Assembly: GCF_049316285.1 (NCBI RefSeq)
Contig: NZ_JBMOXA010000004.1
Location: 220,012-284,011, forward strand
Origin: Rhodoferax_B sp049316285
GTDB taxonomy: Bacteria; Pseudomonadota; Gammaproteobacteria; Burkholderiales; Burkholderiaceae_C
Reading direction: 5' to 3'
DNA length: 64,000 nt
Every line of letters starts with the position of its first letter. Position 1 is the stretch's first letter. The translations under genes and the position numbers were made by a program. The notes beneath the pieces were generated by a model. That model had not been told where the DNA came from and did no database searches. It saw only the letters and a program-made list of their open reading frames with translations. This document shows, one piece after another, positions 1 through 8,517 of this stretch.

Positions 1-830
1 CGGCGAACGGCCTGATGCACACCTTCGGCATGGACTTCTACCCCGTGGTGGGCTGGAGCACCGGCTTCACGCTGCAAAAGGGCGACCTGGAGAGCAGCGC
101 CGGCACCGTGCACCGGCGCGCCGTGAGCGTCAGCGCGGGCCGCGCCTCGCCGACCACCGAGTGGTCGAGCAAGCTCGAATGGCGCGAGGACACCGGCGCC
201 GAGCGCCGCCGCCAATGGGTCAGCACCAACCGCGTGAACCACAAGCTGGACGAGGACTGGCGCGTGTCCGCGCGGCTGAATTACTCGCGCACACGCGACC
301 AGATCGATGCCCTGGCCGGTGCCAGGTTCGCCGAGGCCGGCGTGGGCTTCGCCTGGCGGCCGCACGACGATGCTCGCTACGCGCTGCTGGGCCGCTACAC
401 CTACCTCTACGACCTGCTCTCGCTGGGCCAGATCGGCAACACCGATTACGACCAGCGCTCGCACGTGGTCTCGCTGGAGGGCATCTACAAATACGACCAC
501 CAGTGGGAGTTCGCCGCCAAGCTGGCCCAGCGCGAGGGCGCCGCACGTGCCGGCCGCGGCACCGGCCCATGGTTCGATTCCAGCACACGCTTTACTGCGC
601 TGCAGGCGCGCTACACCCTGCCGCGGCAGTGGCACGGCCTGGCCGAGTACCGCTGGCTGAACGTCAAGGACGGCGGCACGCGCCAGGGCTGGCTGGTCGG
701 CTTAGACCGCGACATCACCCAGAACCTGCGCCTGGGCGTGGGCTACAACTTCACCGACTTCAGCGACGACCTGACCCGTTTCGGCTACCGCTACCGGGGC
801 TGGTACATCAACGTGGTGGGAACGTATTGA
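1..830 (+). CDS. C-terminal part of an outer-membrane beta-barrel surface protein (5' end outside window)
   Basis: The reading frame is already open at the left edge (frame 3), so only the last ~275 residues are present. The sequence is a run of short alternating polar/hydrophobic strands rich in Tyr, Trp and Arg (for example GRYTYLYDLL, ARYTLPRQWHGLAEYRW, GWYINVVGTY). This pattern is typical of an outer-membrane barrel and it ends in an aromatic residue. Such domains often close very large proteins with DUF11/SdrD-like repeats, and the next gene carries a DUF11-like domain. Only five bases separate the two genes, so they are probably co-transcribed. Function is not recognised beyond surface location. 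Confidence 0.6.
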   Translation, partial: ANGLMHTFGMDFYPVVGWSTGFTLQKGDLESSAGTVHRRAVSVSAGRASPTTEWSSKLEWREDTGAERRRQWVSTNRVNHKLDEDWRVSARLNYSRTRDQIDALAGARFAEAGVGFAWRPHDDARYALLGRYTYLYDLLSLGQIGNTDYDQRSHVVSLEGIYKYDHQWEFAAKLAQREGAARAGRGTGPWFDSSTRFTALQARYTLPRQWHGLAEYRWLNVKDGGTRQGWLVGLDRDITQNLRLGVGYNFTDFSDDLTRFGYRYRGWYINVVGTY

Positions 831-835
831 GGACC

Positions 836-2665
836 ATGGACACAACACTTCTTCCTATGGCGCGACGCCTGCTGGCAACCCTGGCTTTGCTGCTGGCGAC
901 CGCGCTGGCGCTGGGCACAAGCCCGGCAGCGCGTGCGCAGACCAGTTGGGTGAGCCTGGCCGGTGGTGCACCGGGTCTCAGCAACGATGGCCAGGCACGT
1001 TCGCTGACCTGGCTCTGGTCGCCGGGCGGGGCCAGCATCAGCGGCACGGTGGACATCACACGCACCGGCGCAGGCCAGCACTACGTGCTGGCCGAGAGCC
1101 AGTTGGCGACGATCCAGGCCTACGCGCCGTCTTCGGGCGAGTACGACAACAGTCCCTATGCCGTCTCGCTGGGCGGCGCGGCGGGCATACTGCAGTTCGG
1201 CTCCGAAGGCGAGTCTGGCCGTGGCCCCAACGATGTGCCGGCGGGACAGTTCTCCACCACCGTCGTGGACTTCCGTTTCGACGGCACCGTCAGTGCGCCG
1301 CGCAACACGCTGCTCACCCTGTTCGATCCGGGCAGCATCGAACTCGGCGTCGCCGGCCCGGCCGTCTACCGCTTCACGGCTTTCTACCGCGGCGCGCCAG
1401 TGGACACCAGCAGCTGGACCGTGAGCGTGGTCAAACCTTACCTGCCGGCTGTCGCACCAGCCAATTGGAGCTGGGATGCGCCCTCGGGCACCTATAGGCT
1501 TTCGCAGTACCCGTCCGCCTCCGCCCAGCCCGACTACAGCGACTACAGCTTCCCGGACACGCTGGTCTTCATCAACACCCAGAACACCACCTTCGACCGG
1601 GTGGTGCTGACCGCGGAAGGCCTGGCCTTCGACACCATGGCCATGTCCATAGGCTCGGCCAACCGGCCTAACCTGCCGATCACGCTGAATGCAGCCTGGA
1701 GCAACGCCACGGCGGCCGACGCGGTCGGGCTGACCATTGCCGGTGCGGGCGCAGAATTGACCAGCGCCGGCAGTGCCGTGGCACCAACCAGCAGTACGGC
1801 AGCCAGCGCCAACGGCGTGCCAGGCCAGTTGGCCACCATCCGCGAAACCTTCACGCGCGGTGATGCGGCCAACTACACCATCACCTGGTCCTGCCGGCGA
1901 CTCTCGAACAACGTGGTCTTCGCCAGCGGCACGGGCGCCACTGGCGGCTTCATCATGCCCACCGACAGCGGCGTGGCCTGCGGTTTCACCAACCTGGGCC
2001 GGGCCGCACTGCAGCTGCGCAAGGCGCTGCCATTCGGCCGCCGCGTGGCCAGCGACCAGTTCAGCCTGGCCGTCGCCGGCCCGGGCGCGCCGGTGGTGGT
2101 GACCACCAGCGGCACTGGCACCACGGCCACCGGCAGCGTCGCGCTGGCCACCGCCACGGTGGGCAGCAGCTACACCTTCACGGAAACCGCCGCGGCTGGC
2201 GCCAACCTCGCCGACTACGGCAGCAGCTGGAGTTGCAGCAACACGCGCTCTGGCGGGCAAACCCCCAACGGCACGGGCACCAGCTTCGCGCTGACACTGG
2301 TGGCGGGCGACGATCTCGACTGCAGCTTCCGCAACAGCGTGCGGCCCGCTGCCGACCTGCGCGTGCGCAAGAGCGTGGCGCCAGCCGGCGCACGCACCGG
2401 CGAAGTACTGAGCTATACCCTGGTGGCCGACAACCAGGGGCCGGACCCGGCCAACGGTGCACTGCTGCGCGATGCGCCCGGTGCGGGTTTGGACTGCAGT
2501 CGGCCCGCGAGCACGGCAGCATGCACCGCCAGTGGCGGCGCTGCCTGCCCCTCCCCCACGGTACCGGTTGCCAGCCTGTTGGGCAGCGGCATCCTGCTGC
2601 CGACGCTTCCGGTCGGTGGCAGCGTCAGCCTGAGCCTGCAGTGCACCGTGACGGCCACACCGTAA
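836..2665 (+). CDS. Secreted surface protein with a C-terminal DUF11-like domain
   Basis: A protein of 609 aa. The start at ATG 836 gives a clear Sec signal peptide: Arg-Arg, a long Leu/Ala core, then an AAARAQ-like cleavage site near residue 35. ATG 857 is an alternative start. An in-frame extension upstream is open but would overlap the previous gene in another frame, so it is rejected. The mature part is Ser/Thr/Gly/Ala-rich with beta-sandwich-like repeats. The last ~100 residues (from ADLRVRKSVAPAGA to CTVTATP) match the DUF11/conserved-repeat pattern with paired cysteines, and a similar module (LQLRKALPFGRRV) sits just before. Family knowledge suggests a surface or adhesion-like role. 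The five-base gap to the upstream barrel gene supports a joint operon. Confidence 0.6.
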   Translation: MDTTLLPMARRLLATLALLLATALALGTSPAARAQTSWVSLAGGAPGLSNDGQARSLTWLWSPGGASISGTVDITRTGAGQHYVLAESQLATIQAYAPSSGEYDNSPYAVSLGGAAGILQFGSEGESGRGPNDVPAGQFSTTVVDFRFDGTVSAPRNTLLTLFDPGSIELGVAGPAVYRFTAFYRGAPVDTSSWTVSVVKPYLPAVAPANWSWDAPSGTYRLSQYPSASAQPDYSDYSFPDTLVFINTQNTTFDRVVLTAEGLAFDTMAMSIGSANRPNLPITLNAAWSNATAADAVGLTIAGAGAELTSAGSAVAPTSSTAASANGVPGQLATIRETFTRGDAANYTITWSCRRLSNNVVFASGTGATGGFIMPTDSGVACGFTNLGRAALQLRKALPFGRRVASDQFSLAVAGPGAPVVVTTSGTGTTATGSVALATATVGSSYTFTETAAAGANLADYGSSWSCSNTRSGGQTPNGTGTSFALTLVAGDDLDCSFRNSVRPAADLRVRKSVAPAGARTGEVLSYTLVADNQGPDPANGALLRDAPGAGLDCSRPASTAACTASGGAACPSPTVPVASLLGSGILLPTLPVGGSVSLSLQCTVTATP

Positions 2666-2788
2666 GAAGCTGTTGAATGCCATTTCGGGGATCACACATG
2701 TGCTTCAAGCCGTGTCCACCAAGGCACGCGCTGCAGCGCATATGTCAGCATGGCGCGCAGCCGCTTGGCTGTGCGCGCATCAAACGGC

Positions 2789-3427
2789 TTAGAAATCCAG
2801 GCCCAAAGCCTTTAAATCCTGCTCCACCTGCGCGGTGGATTTGAAGTGAATGCCATGCCAGCCCTGCGCCTGGGCGGCCTGCACATTGCCCAGCAGGTCG
2901 TCGATGAACACGGTCTTGGCGGGCTCCAATGCATGGCGGCTTTGCAGCAGCTCGAAGATGGCGGGCTCGGGTTTGATGAGCTTCACGTCGCCCGAGAAGA
3001 TGCCACCGTCGAAGTCGCCCAAGAAGCCGTGCAGGCGCTCCAGGGTGCGCGCAAAAGGCGCGGGCATGTTCGAGAGAAAGTAGAGCTTGAGCGGCTCGTC
3101 GCTTTGCGCTGCACGTTCACGCAAAGCCACCAGGCGTGCCAGCATCGCCACCGATTCGGGCATGGGTTCCAGAAACAGATCCATAGGCTCGATCAAGGTG
3201 GCGAGCTTGGGTCTATCCAAGGACAGACGCGCAGCCATCAGGTCAATCACCTCGGGCAAAGACACCGTGCCACGGTCAAACGCCAGCCAGTCGGCGTGGC
3301 CAAACATCTCATGTGCCAGATGCCCTGCAGCCGCAAGGCTGTCGGCGCGCTCGGGAAACCACTTGGCGACCATTTCCACGGGGCGCCAGGTGAATAACAC
3401 GGCGCCAAAGTCGAATACCACGTTCAT
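2789..3427 (-). CDS. HAD-superfamily phosphatase (YihX-like, subfamily IA)
   Basis: A 212-aa protein with HAD motif I at the N-terminus (MNVVFDFGAVLFTW). This is the FDFGxV variant, in which the usual second Asp of DxD is replaced. Motif II is LYFLSNMP, and the later part (KPEPAIFELL, FIDDLLGNVQAA) gives motifs III and IV. The layout matches FMN phosphatase/alpha-glucose-1-phosphate phosphatase relatives of E. coli YihX. The start is well supported by the strong ribosome binding site AGGAGG six bases upstream of ATG 3427. The motif-I change at the general acid position (DFG instead of DxD) is common in this subgroup. Substrate cannot be read from the sequence. Confidence 0.8.
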   Translation of the reverse strand: MNVVFDFGAVLFTWRPVEMVAKWFPERADSLAAAGHLAHEMFGHADWLAFDRGTVSLPEVIDLMAARLSLDRPKLATLIEPMDLFLEPMPESVAMLARLVALRERAAQSDEPLKLYFLSNMPAPFARTLERLHGFLGDFDGGIFSGDVKLIKPEPAIFELLQSRHALEPAKTVFIDDLLGNVQAAQAQGWHGIHFKSTAQVEQDLKALGLDF

Positions 3428-3455
3428 GAATTCCTCCTGTTTTTTCTATCGTGTT

Positions 3456-4685
3456 TTATTTCAAAGCCCGCAGGGCGCGCCGCAGCGGCACCGCAAGTTT
3501 GGCCGGTTGTGTGCGTGTGATACGCACCTTGGGTGTGCCATGCCAGGTGGCGCTGCGCTGTATGGCCTGGGCCACAGCGGCCATTTGCGCGTCGCTCCAC
3601 TGCAGGCCGGGCTGCACATGCAGCGCACGCACTTCAAACACACCCTCGGCGCGGTGCGCCTTGGCGTCGAGCCGGCCTATGAGTTCACCTCGGCTCAGAA
3701 TCGGCAGCACGAAGTAGCCGTAGAGGCGTTTTTCTTCGGGGGTGTAGCACTCCAGGCGGTAGTCGAAGTCGAACAGCGCCAGCGCGCGTTCGCGGTCCCA
3801 GACCACCGGGTCGAAGGGCGACAACAACGCCGTGTGTGTGGCCTGCAAGCTGCCGGCTTGTGCCTGCTGCAACCACCCGGCATTTTGTTGATGCACGTAG
3901 CCCGGCAGGTCCCAGCCGTCCACCGCCACACGCAGCAGCACCCCCGCCTCCACCAGCGCATCCAGATCGGCATCCTTGAAGCGCGGCTTGGTGCGAAAGT
4001 AGTCATGCACCCAGCGCGCCTGTGTGATGCCTAGAGCAGCAATCGCGCGCTCGGCCCAATGCTGGTTCAACGCCTCCACCGAAGTCTCGGCCGATGCAGC
4101 ATGGCTCAGCAGCTGTGGTGCCACACGTTCGCTGAGGTCGTACACGCGGTGAAAGTTTTCGCGCCGCGCAATCATCAACTCGCCTTTGGCAAACAGCGCT
4201 TCGAGCCAGCGCTTTTCATCCTTCCAGCCCCACCATGGGCTGCCAGCAGCTTGCACACGCTCAAAGTCCGACGACTTGACCGGTCCATGGGCACGCACAT
4301 GCGCCAACAATTGATCGAGATGCGGGCGCTGTGCCTGGTGGCATTGTTCGGCCTTGGTGATGCCCCAGTGCTGGCGCGCCAAGCGGTTGTAGGCACGGTG
4401 TGTATGTAAATCGGCCATGGGCGCAAAACACGCTTCGTGGGCCCAGGTTTCGAACACCTGGGCGCTGGCTAAAGTGTCTTCCAGCCATTGGCGCGGGTAG
4501 TCACCCAAACGCGAATGCAGCACCAGGTAGGGGCTGCGCGACACCACGTGTATGGTGTCGATCTGCAGCAGCGCCATGCGCTCGATGCAAGCCGCCACAT
4601 CGGCCAAGGTGGCGGCGGCGCTGGGCGGCTGCAGCAGGCCCTGCGCGGCCAGATGCAGCGCGCGGGCTTGTGCAAGGCTCAGCAA
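3456..4685 (-). CDS. Winged-helix DNA glycosylase of the YcaQ/AlkX family
   Basis: A 409-aa protein of the HTH_42 (former DUF1006) family, whose members unhook interstrand DNA crosslinks and excise bulky alkylated bases. The N-terminus LSLAQARALHLAAQGLL is the family signature. The Q-x-D catalytic motif is visible as QID at residues 41-43, which fits the YcaQ (AlkX) branch rather than the AlkZ branch (Q-x-Q). The central winged-helix region and the SPFDPVVWDRERALALFDFDYRLE block are also characteristic. The start codon is TTG 4685; no strong ribosome binding site is visible. It follows pgi on the same strand after a 24-base gap, but no functional link is evident. Confidence 0.8.
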   Translation of the reverse strand: MLSLAQARALHLAAQGLLQPPSAAATLADVAACIERMALLQIDTIHVVSRSPYLVLHSRLGDYPRQWLEDTLASAQVFETWAHEACFAPMADLHTHRAYNRLARQHWGITKAEQCHQAQRPHLDQLLAHVRAHGPVKSSDFERVQAAGSPWWGWKDEKRWLEALFAKGELMIARRENFHRVYDLSERVAPQLLSHAASAETSVEALNQHWAERAIAALGITQARWVHDYFRTKPRFKDADLDALVEAGVLLRVAVDGWDLPGYVHQQNAGWLQQAQAGSLQATHTALLSPFDPVVWDRERALALFDFDYRLECYTPEEKRLYGYFVLPILSRGELIGRLDAKAHRAEGVFEVRALHVQPGLQWSDAQMAAVAQAIQRSATWHGTPKVRITRTQPAKLAVPLRRALRALK

Positions 4686-4709
4686 GATCTAACCGCTCTT
4701 AAAAGCGAC

Positions 4710-6296
4710 TTAGCCGCGCAAACGTGCCAACAGCCCTGCGGTAGAGCCATCCAGCCCCGCCACATCGCCCGATTGCAGGCGCGGCTCTATGTCCTTGGCC
4801 AACACCTTGCCAAGTTCCACACCCCATTGGTCAAAGCTGTTGATGCCCCAGATGGCGCCGCTGACAAACACGCGGTGCTCCTGCAGCGCGATCAACGCGC
4901 CCAGTGTGGCGGGTGTCAACGCTTCCAGCACAAAGAAGCTGCTCGGGCGGTTGCCCGGGAAGTTGCGGTGCCCGCCCGCATCGGTCTTGCCCACCATCAA
5001 GGCCTGGGCTTGCGCCAGCACATTGGCCAACAAAGCCGCGTGGTGGCCGGGCAGCGTGTGGCGCTCCTTCTTCACCGCGACAAACTCCACCGGCACCACG
5101 TCAGTGCCCTGGTGCAGCATCTGAAAATAAGCATGCTGACCATTGGTGCCGGGCTCGCCCCACAACACCGGCGAAGTGCCATAGGCCAGCGGCTGGCCGT
5201 GGATGTCGACCTGCTTGCCGTTGCTCTCCATCTCCAACTGCTGCAGGTAGGCCGGCAGGCGGCGCAAGGCGCTGTGGTAGGGCGCAATGCTGCGGCTGGT
5301 AAAGCCGTGAAAGTTGCGGTACCAGACATCGAGCAAGCCCAACTGCACGGGCAGGTTTTGCGCCAGCGGCGTGGTGCGGAAGTGTTCGTCCATGGCGTGG
5401 GCGCCGGTCAGAAACTCGCGGAAGCTGCCCGCACCAATGGCGATGGCCAGCGGCAGGCCAATGGCCGACCACATGGAGTAGCGCCCGCCCACCCAGTCCC
5501 AGAAACCGAAGGTGGTGGTGATGCCAAAGTCCTTGGCGGCCGCCACGTTGGTGGTCAGCGCCGCGAAGTGGCGTGCCACATCGGTGCCGCCCTGCTGCTC
5601 GAACCAGGCCTTGGCCGAGCGCGCATTGGCCATGGTCTCGGCCGTGGTGAAGGTTTTTGACGCAACCAAAAACAGCGTGTTCTTCGCCTGCAACTTCGGC
5701 AGCAGTGCAGCCATTTCGTGGCCGTCGACGTTGGAGATGAAGTGAAAGCGTTTGCCCGGCAGCACAAAAGAATCGAGCGCCAGCACCGCCATTTGCGGGC
5801 CGAGGTCGGAGCCGCCGATGCCGATGTTGACCACGTCGGTGATCTCGGCGTCGCCACGCACTTGCTCCGCATAGGCCAGCATGGCGTCGAGCACGCTGTG
5901 CACGTCTTGCAACGCGGATGCCACAAACTCGGCCTTGGGTGTTGCCGCAGCCGGTGTGCGCAGCAGCCAGTGCATCACCGCGCGTTGCTCGGTGCTGTTG
6001 ATGGCCGCGCCAGCAAACATCGCGTCGCGCGCCTGCTCCAGGCCGGTTTGCTGCGCCAGCTCCAGCAACAAGGCCTGCGTGGCCGCGTCGATACGGTTCT
6101 TCGACAAGTCGGCAAAGACGTGCGGCGCGGCAATGCTGAACTTGGTGAAACGCTCGGAATCGGCGGCAAAGGCTTGGCGCAGGTCAAAGGCTTCGCCACT
6201 GCAGTCAAACTGGGTCTGCAGCTTTTCCCAGGCGGGCACCTGATCGCAGCGTGGGCGCTTGCTAGGCACTTGAGAGGTTGGCGCGGCGCTCGTCAT
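4710..6296 (-). CDS. pgi: Glucose-6-phosphate isomerase
   Basis: A 528-aa cytoplasmic enzyme that interconverts glucose-6-phosphate and fructose-6-phosphate. Family motifs are complete: NIGIGGSDLGPQMAVLAL, the PGI signature FGFWDWVGGRYSMWSAIGLP, GQHAYFQMLHQGTDVVPVEF, and the C-terminal NSFDQWGVELGKVLA carrying the catalytic Lys. I chose ATG 6296 because it lies one base after the transaldolase stop (6298-6300). The longer open frame to 6386 runs inside tal and is not protein-like. Translational coupling with tal is likely. Together with zwf/hexR downstream it forms the sugar-phosphate core of this region. Confidence 0.96.
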   Translation of the reverse strand: MTSAAPTSQVPSKRPRCDQVPAWEKLQTQFDCSGEAFDLRQAFAADSERFTKFSIAAPHVFADLSKNRIDAATQALLLELAQQTGLEQARDAMFAGAAINSTEQRAVMHWLLRTPAAATPKAEFVASALQDVHSVLDAMLAYAEQVRGDAEITDVVNIGIGGSDLGPQMAVLALDSFVLPGKRFHFISNVDGHEMAALLPKLQAKNTLFLVASKTFTTAETMANARSAKAWFEQQGGTDVARHFAALTTNVAAAKDFGITTTFGFWDWVGGRYSMWSAIGLPLAIAIGAGSFREFLTGAHAMDEHFRTTPLAQNLPVQLGLLDVWYRNFHGFTSRSIAPYHSALRRLPAYLQQLEMESNGKQVDIHGQPLAYGTSPVLWGEPGTNGQHAYFQMLHQGTDVVPVEFVAVKKERHTLPGHHAALLANVLAQAQALMVGKTDAGGHRNFPGNRPSSFFVLEALTPATLGALIALQEHRVFVSGAIWGINSFDQWGVELGKVLAKDIEPRLQSGDVAGLDGSTAGLLARLRG

Positions 6297-6297
6297 A

Positions 6298-7245
6298 TCA
6301 GGCGGCCTGCAACAGCTTGTCGAGCTTGCCTGCATCCACCGCAAAGGCGCGAATGCCTTCGGCCAGTTTTTCGGTGGCCATGGCATCTTCGTTCAGCGCG
6401 TAGCGGAAGGCGGCTTCGTCATAACTCACCTGATCCAGCTTCATGCTCTTGGCGGCGGCGGGGTCGAGCTCGCGCTGCAGCGGGGCATTGCTGTCGGCCA
6501 GGTTGGCCAGCAGGTCGGGGCTGATGGTCAGCAGGTCGCTGCCGGCCAGGGCGGTGATCTGGCCGACATTGCGGAAGCTTGCCCCCATCACTTCGGTAGC
6601 AATGCCGAAGTGTTTGTAGTAGTTGTAGATCTGGCGCACCGACTTCACACCGGGGTCGTTGGCACCCGCGTTGTCGGCTTCGACCCAGTTGGCACCGGCG
6701 GTCTTTTTGTACCAGTCGTAGATACGGCCGACAAACGGCGAGATCAACTGCACCTTGGCCTGGCCGCAAGCCACGGCCTGAGCAAACGAGAACAGCAAGG
6801 TGAGGTTGGTACGGATGCCGCGTTGCTCCAGTTGTTCGGCGGCGCGGATGCCTTCCCAGGTGGCGGCCACCTTGATGAGCACGCGGTCGCTGCTGATGCC
6901 TTCGGCCTTGTACAAGGCGATGAGGCGCTCACCACGCTTGACGGTGGCGGCGGTGTCGAAACTCAGGCGTGCATCAACTTCGGTGGACACACGGCCAGGA
7001 ATGATGGAGAGGATTTCGCTGCCGAAGCGCACCAGCAGGTGGTCGACCACTTCGTCCAGCGGCTTGCCACGGTACTTGGCCACGGTTTCCGTGAGCAGCG
7101 GCTGGTAGTCGGCCTTTTGCACGGCCTTGAGGATGAGTGAGGGGTTGGTGGTGGCGTCGGTTGGTTTGTAGACCCCAAGCTGCTTGAAGTCGCCGGTGTC
7201 GGCCACTACGGTGGTGAATTGCTTGAGCGCGTCGAGTTGGTTCAT
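6298..7245 (-). CDS. tal: Transaldolase
   Basis: A 315-aa class I (TalB-type) transaldolase of the non-oxidative pentose phosphate pathway. It transfers a dihydroxyacetone unit from sedoheptulose-7-phosphate to glyceraldehyde-3-phosphate. The N-terminal signature GVYKPTDATTNPSLIL and the Schiff-base lysine motif VLIKVAATWEGI are present, and the length is normal for the family. It is the first gene of a tal-pgi pair. The 5' leader contains a 9-bp stem-loop at 7282-7304. Confidence 0.96.
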   Translation of the reverse strand: MNQLDALKQFTTVVADTGDFKQLGVYKPTDATTNPSLILKAVQKADYQPLLTETVAKYRGKPLDEVVDHLLVRFGSEILSIIPGRVSTEVDARLSFDTAATVKRGERLIALYKAEGISSDRVLIKVAATWEGIRAAEQLEQRGIRTNLTLLFSFAQAVACGQAKVQLISPFVGRIYDWYKKTAGANWVEADNAGANDPGVKSVRQIYNYYKHFGIATEVMGASFRNVGQITALAGSDLLTISPDLLANLADSNAPLQRELDPAAAKSMKLDQVSYDEAAFRYALNEDAMATEKLAEGIRAFAVDAGKLDKLLQAA

Positions 7246-7281
7246 GTCTTGATGCCGGGTTCACCGGTTGTTGTGCCCAGG

Positions 7282-7304
7282 GGGAGCTTGTTGGACAGGC
7301 TCCC
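7282..7304 (-). promoter_or_regulatory. Stem-loop in the leader upstream of tal
   Basis: A 9-bp stem (one G-U pair) with a five-base loop (GGGAGCTTG, loop, CAGGCTCCC), 37 bases before the tal start codon. No T-tract follows on either strand, so it is not a clear intrinsic terminator. It may be an mRNA leader structure; function is unproven. Confidence 0.3.
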
Positions 7305-7447
7305 GGGGGCCCTCACTGAAAACGTGTGACAACACTTGCCGCGTCATCACACACAACAGCCCCATGGTACAAACAAAAACGGTTCCCCGGACAGCGTTGG
7401 GGTTCTTCCGTGTTACCAAACACGCAGCGCGCAGGCCCTATGTGGTT

Positions 7448-7464
7448 CCATTGGGTTCCAATGG
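7448..7464. repeat. Short inverted repeat between the LysR gene and tal
   Basis: CCATTGG and CCAATGG form perfect 7-bp arms around GTT, directly after the LysR stop codon. No T-tract follows, so it could be a weak terminator for the LysR gene or an operator upstream of tal. Confidence 0.3.
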
Positions 7465-7467
7465 GTG

Positions 7468-8400
7468 CTACTTCTTTCGTGACGTGGCGGTGACAGCATT
7501 CCCCTTGCCCTCCAAACCACCCGCCAAACGCCACAGCAAGGTTTGCCGCGCATGCGCCACACGGGCCTGGCGCAGCGCAATGGGCGTCCAGGCCAGGTGG
7601 TAGCTCAGTGTGGTCGAGGCCACGGGCGCGGCGATCTCCAGCAGTTCACCTTTGGCCAGGTAGTCGCGGCAAAGATACTCGGGCAGCGCCGTCCAGCCAA
7701 AGCCCCGGCACAGCAGGCTGCGCAGCGAGCGCAGGTCCTGGCCAATCATGGCCGGCGGCACCTGCAGCGGGCCGAGTGCGTTTTTCTCCAACCATTGGTC
7801 GATCAGCGGAATCTCCAGGCTATAGGCCAGCAAGGGCTCGGCGCGCAAGGCGCTTTTCAGGTCTTTGGCCTGGTGTATGCGCTGTGCCACGGCCGGCGCC
7901 GCGACAGCCAAGACCCGCTCGGTGCGGATCAGGTCGCTGCGCAAACGCGGGTCGGTGCTGGGGAAGGCGGTGATGCCCAGGTCGCTGTCACCGTCGATCA
8001 GCATTTGGTGGATCAGGTCGCGGTCGCCCGACTGCAAACGCACACGCACACCCACCTCCAGCAGCGGCACCAGTTCGGCCGCCACCACCTCGGCCAGAAA
8101 GTCCACATGGCCGACGATTTGCAGCGCGCCAGCCACTTCCACCGAACGTGCACGCGCCGACGCTAGCGCGGCCTCGGCCGAATCAAGCTTGTCGCCCACG
8201 TCAGCCGCCAGTTCATCGGCCGCCGCCGTGGGGCTCACACCTTGGCTTTCGCGCACAAACAGGCGCCGGCCAATCGTCGCCTCCAGCCCGGCGATGTGTT
8301 GCGACACCGCCGGTTGTGTGAGGTTCAGGCTGCGTGCGGCGGCGCTGATGGATTTTTGGCGATAGACCTCGATGAAGGTGCGCAGGCGAGAAAGCGACAT
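7468..8400 (-). CDS. LysR-family transcriptional regulator
   Basis: A 310-aa protein. Residues 1-60 form the LysR winged helix-turn-helix (SRLRTFIEVYRQKSISAAA, then LNLTQPAVSQHIAGLEATIGR). The rest is the two-lobed periplasmic-binding-like effector domain, including SLRSLLCRGFGWTALPEYL. It is divergent from the aldehyde dehydrogenase gene at 8518, with 117 bases between them that contain an AT-rich dyad (ATAAATAAATTTAT, near 8409). By the usual LysR arrangement it probably controls that gene. The effector is unknown. Confidence 0.88.
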   Translation of the reverse strand: MSLSRLRTFIEVYRQKSISAAARSLNLTQPAVSQHIAGLEATIGRRLFVRESQGVSPTAAADELAADVGDKLDSAEAALASARARSVEVAGALQIVGHVDFLAEVVAAELVPLLEVGVRVRLQSGDRDLIHQMLIDGDSDLGITAFPSTDPRLRSDLIRTERVLAVAAPAVAQRIHQAKDLKSALRAEPLLAYSLEIPLIDQWLEKNALGPLQVPPAMIGQDLRSLRSLLCRGFGWTALPEYLCRDYLAKGELLEIAAPVASTTLSYHLAWTPIALRQARVAHARQTLLWRLAGGLEGKGNAVTATSRKK

Positions 8401-8517
8401 GCGCTCATCATAAATAAATTTATACCCCTACCTAAATCATGCTGTTGGCGCTTTGCGGCGGCTGTTCCTACCATTCGCCATCGCCTTTAGAAGGCACTCA
8501 ACGGAAGCGAATCGCAT

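Noticed and set aside
161..835. In-frame upstream extension of the DUF11-type protein
   Set aside because: It runs through the barrel gene in another frame; ATG 836 gives the signal peptide.
791..2695. Long minus-strand open frame opposite the DUF11-type protein
   Set aside because: Low-complexity product, no domain, and the plus strand has a clear signal peptide and family match.
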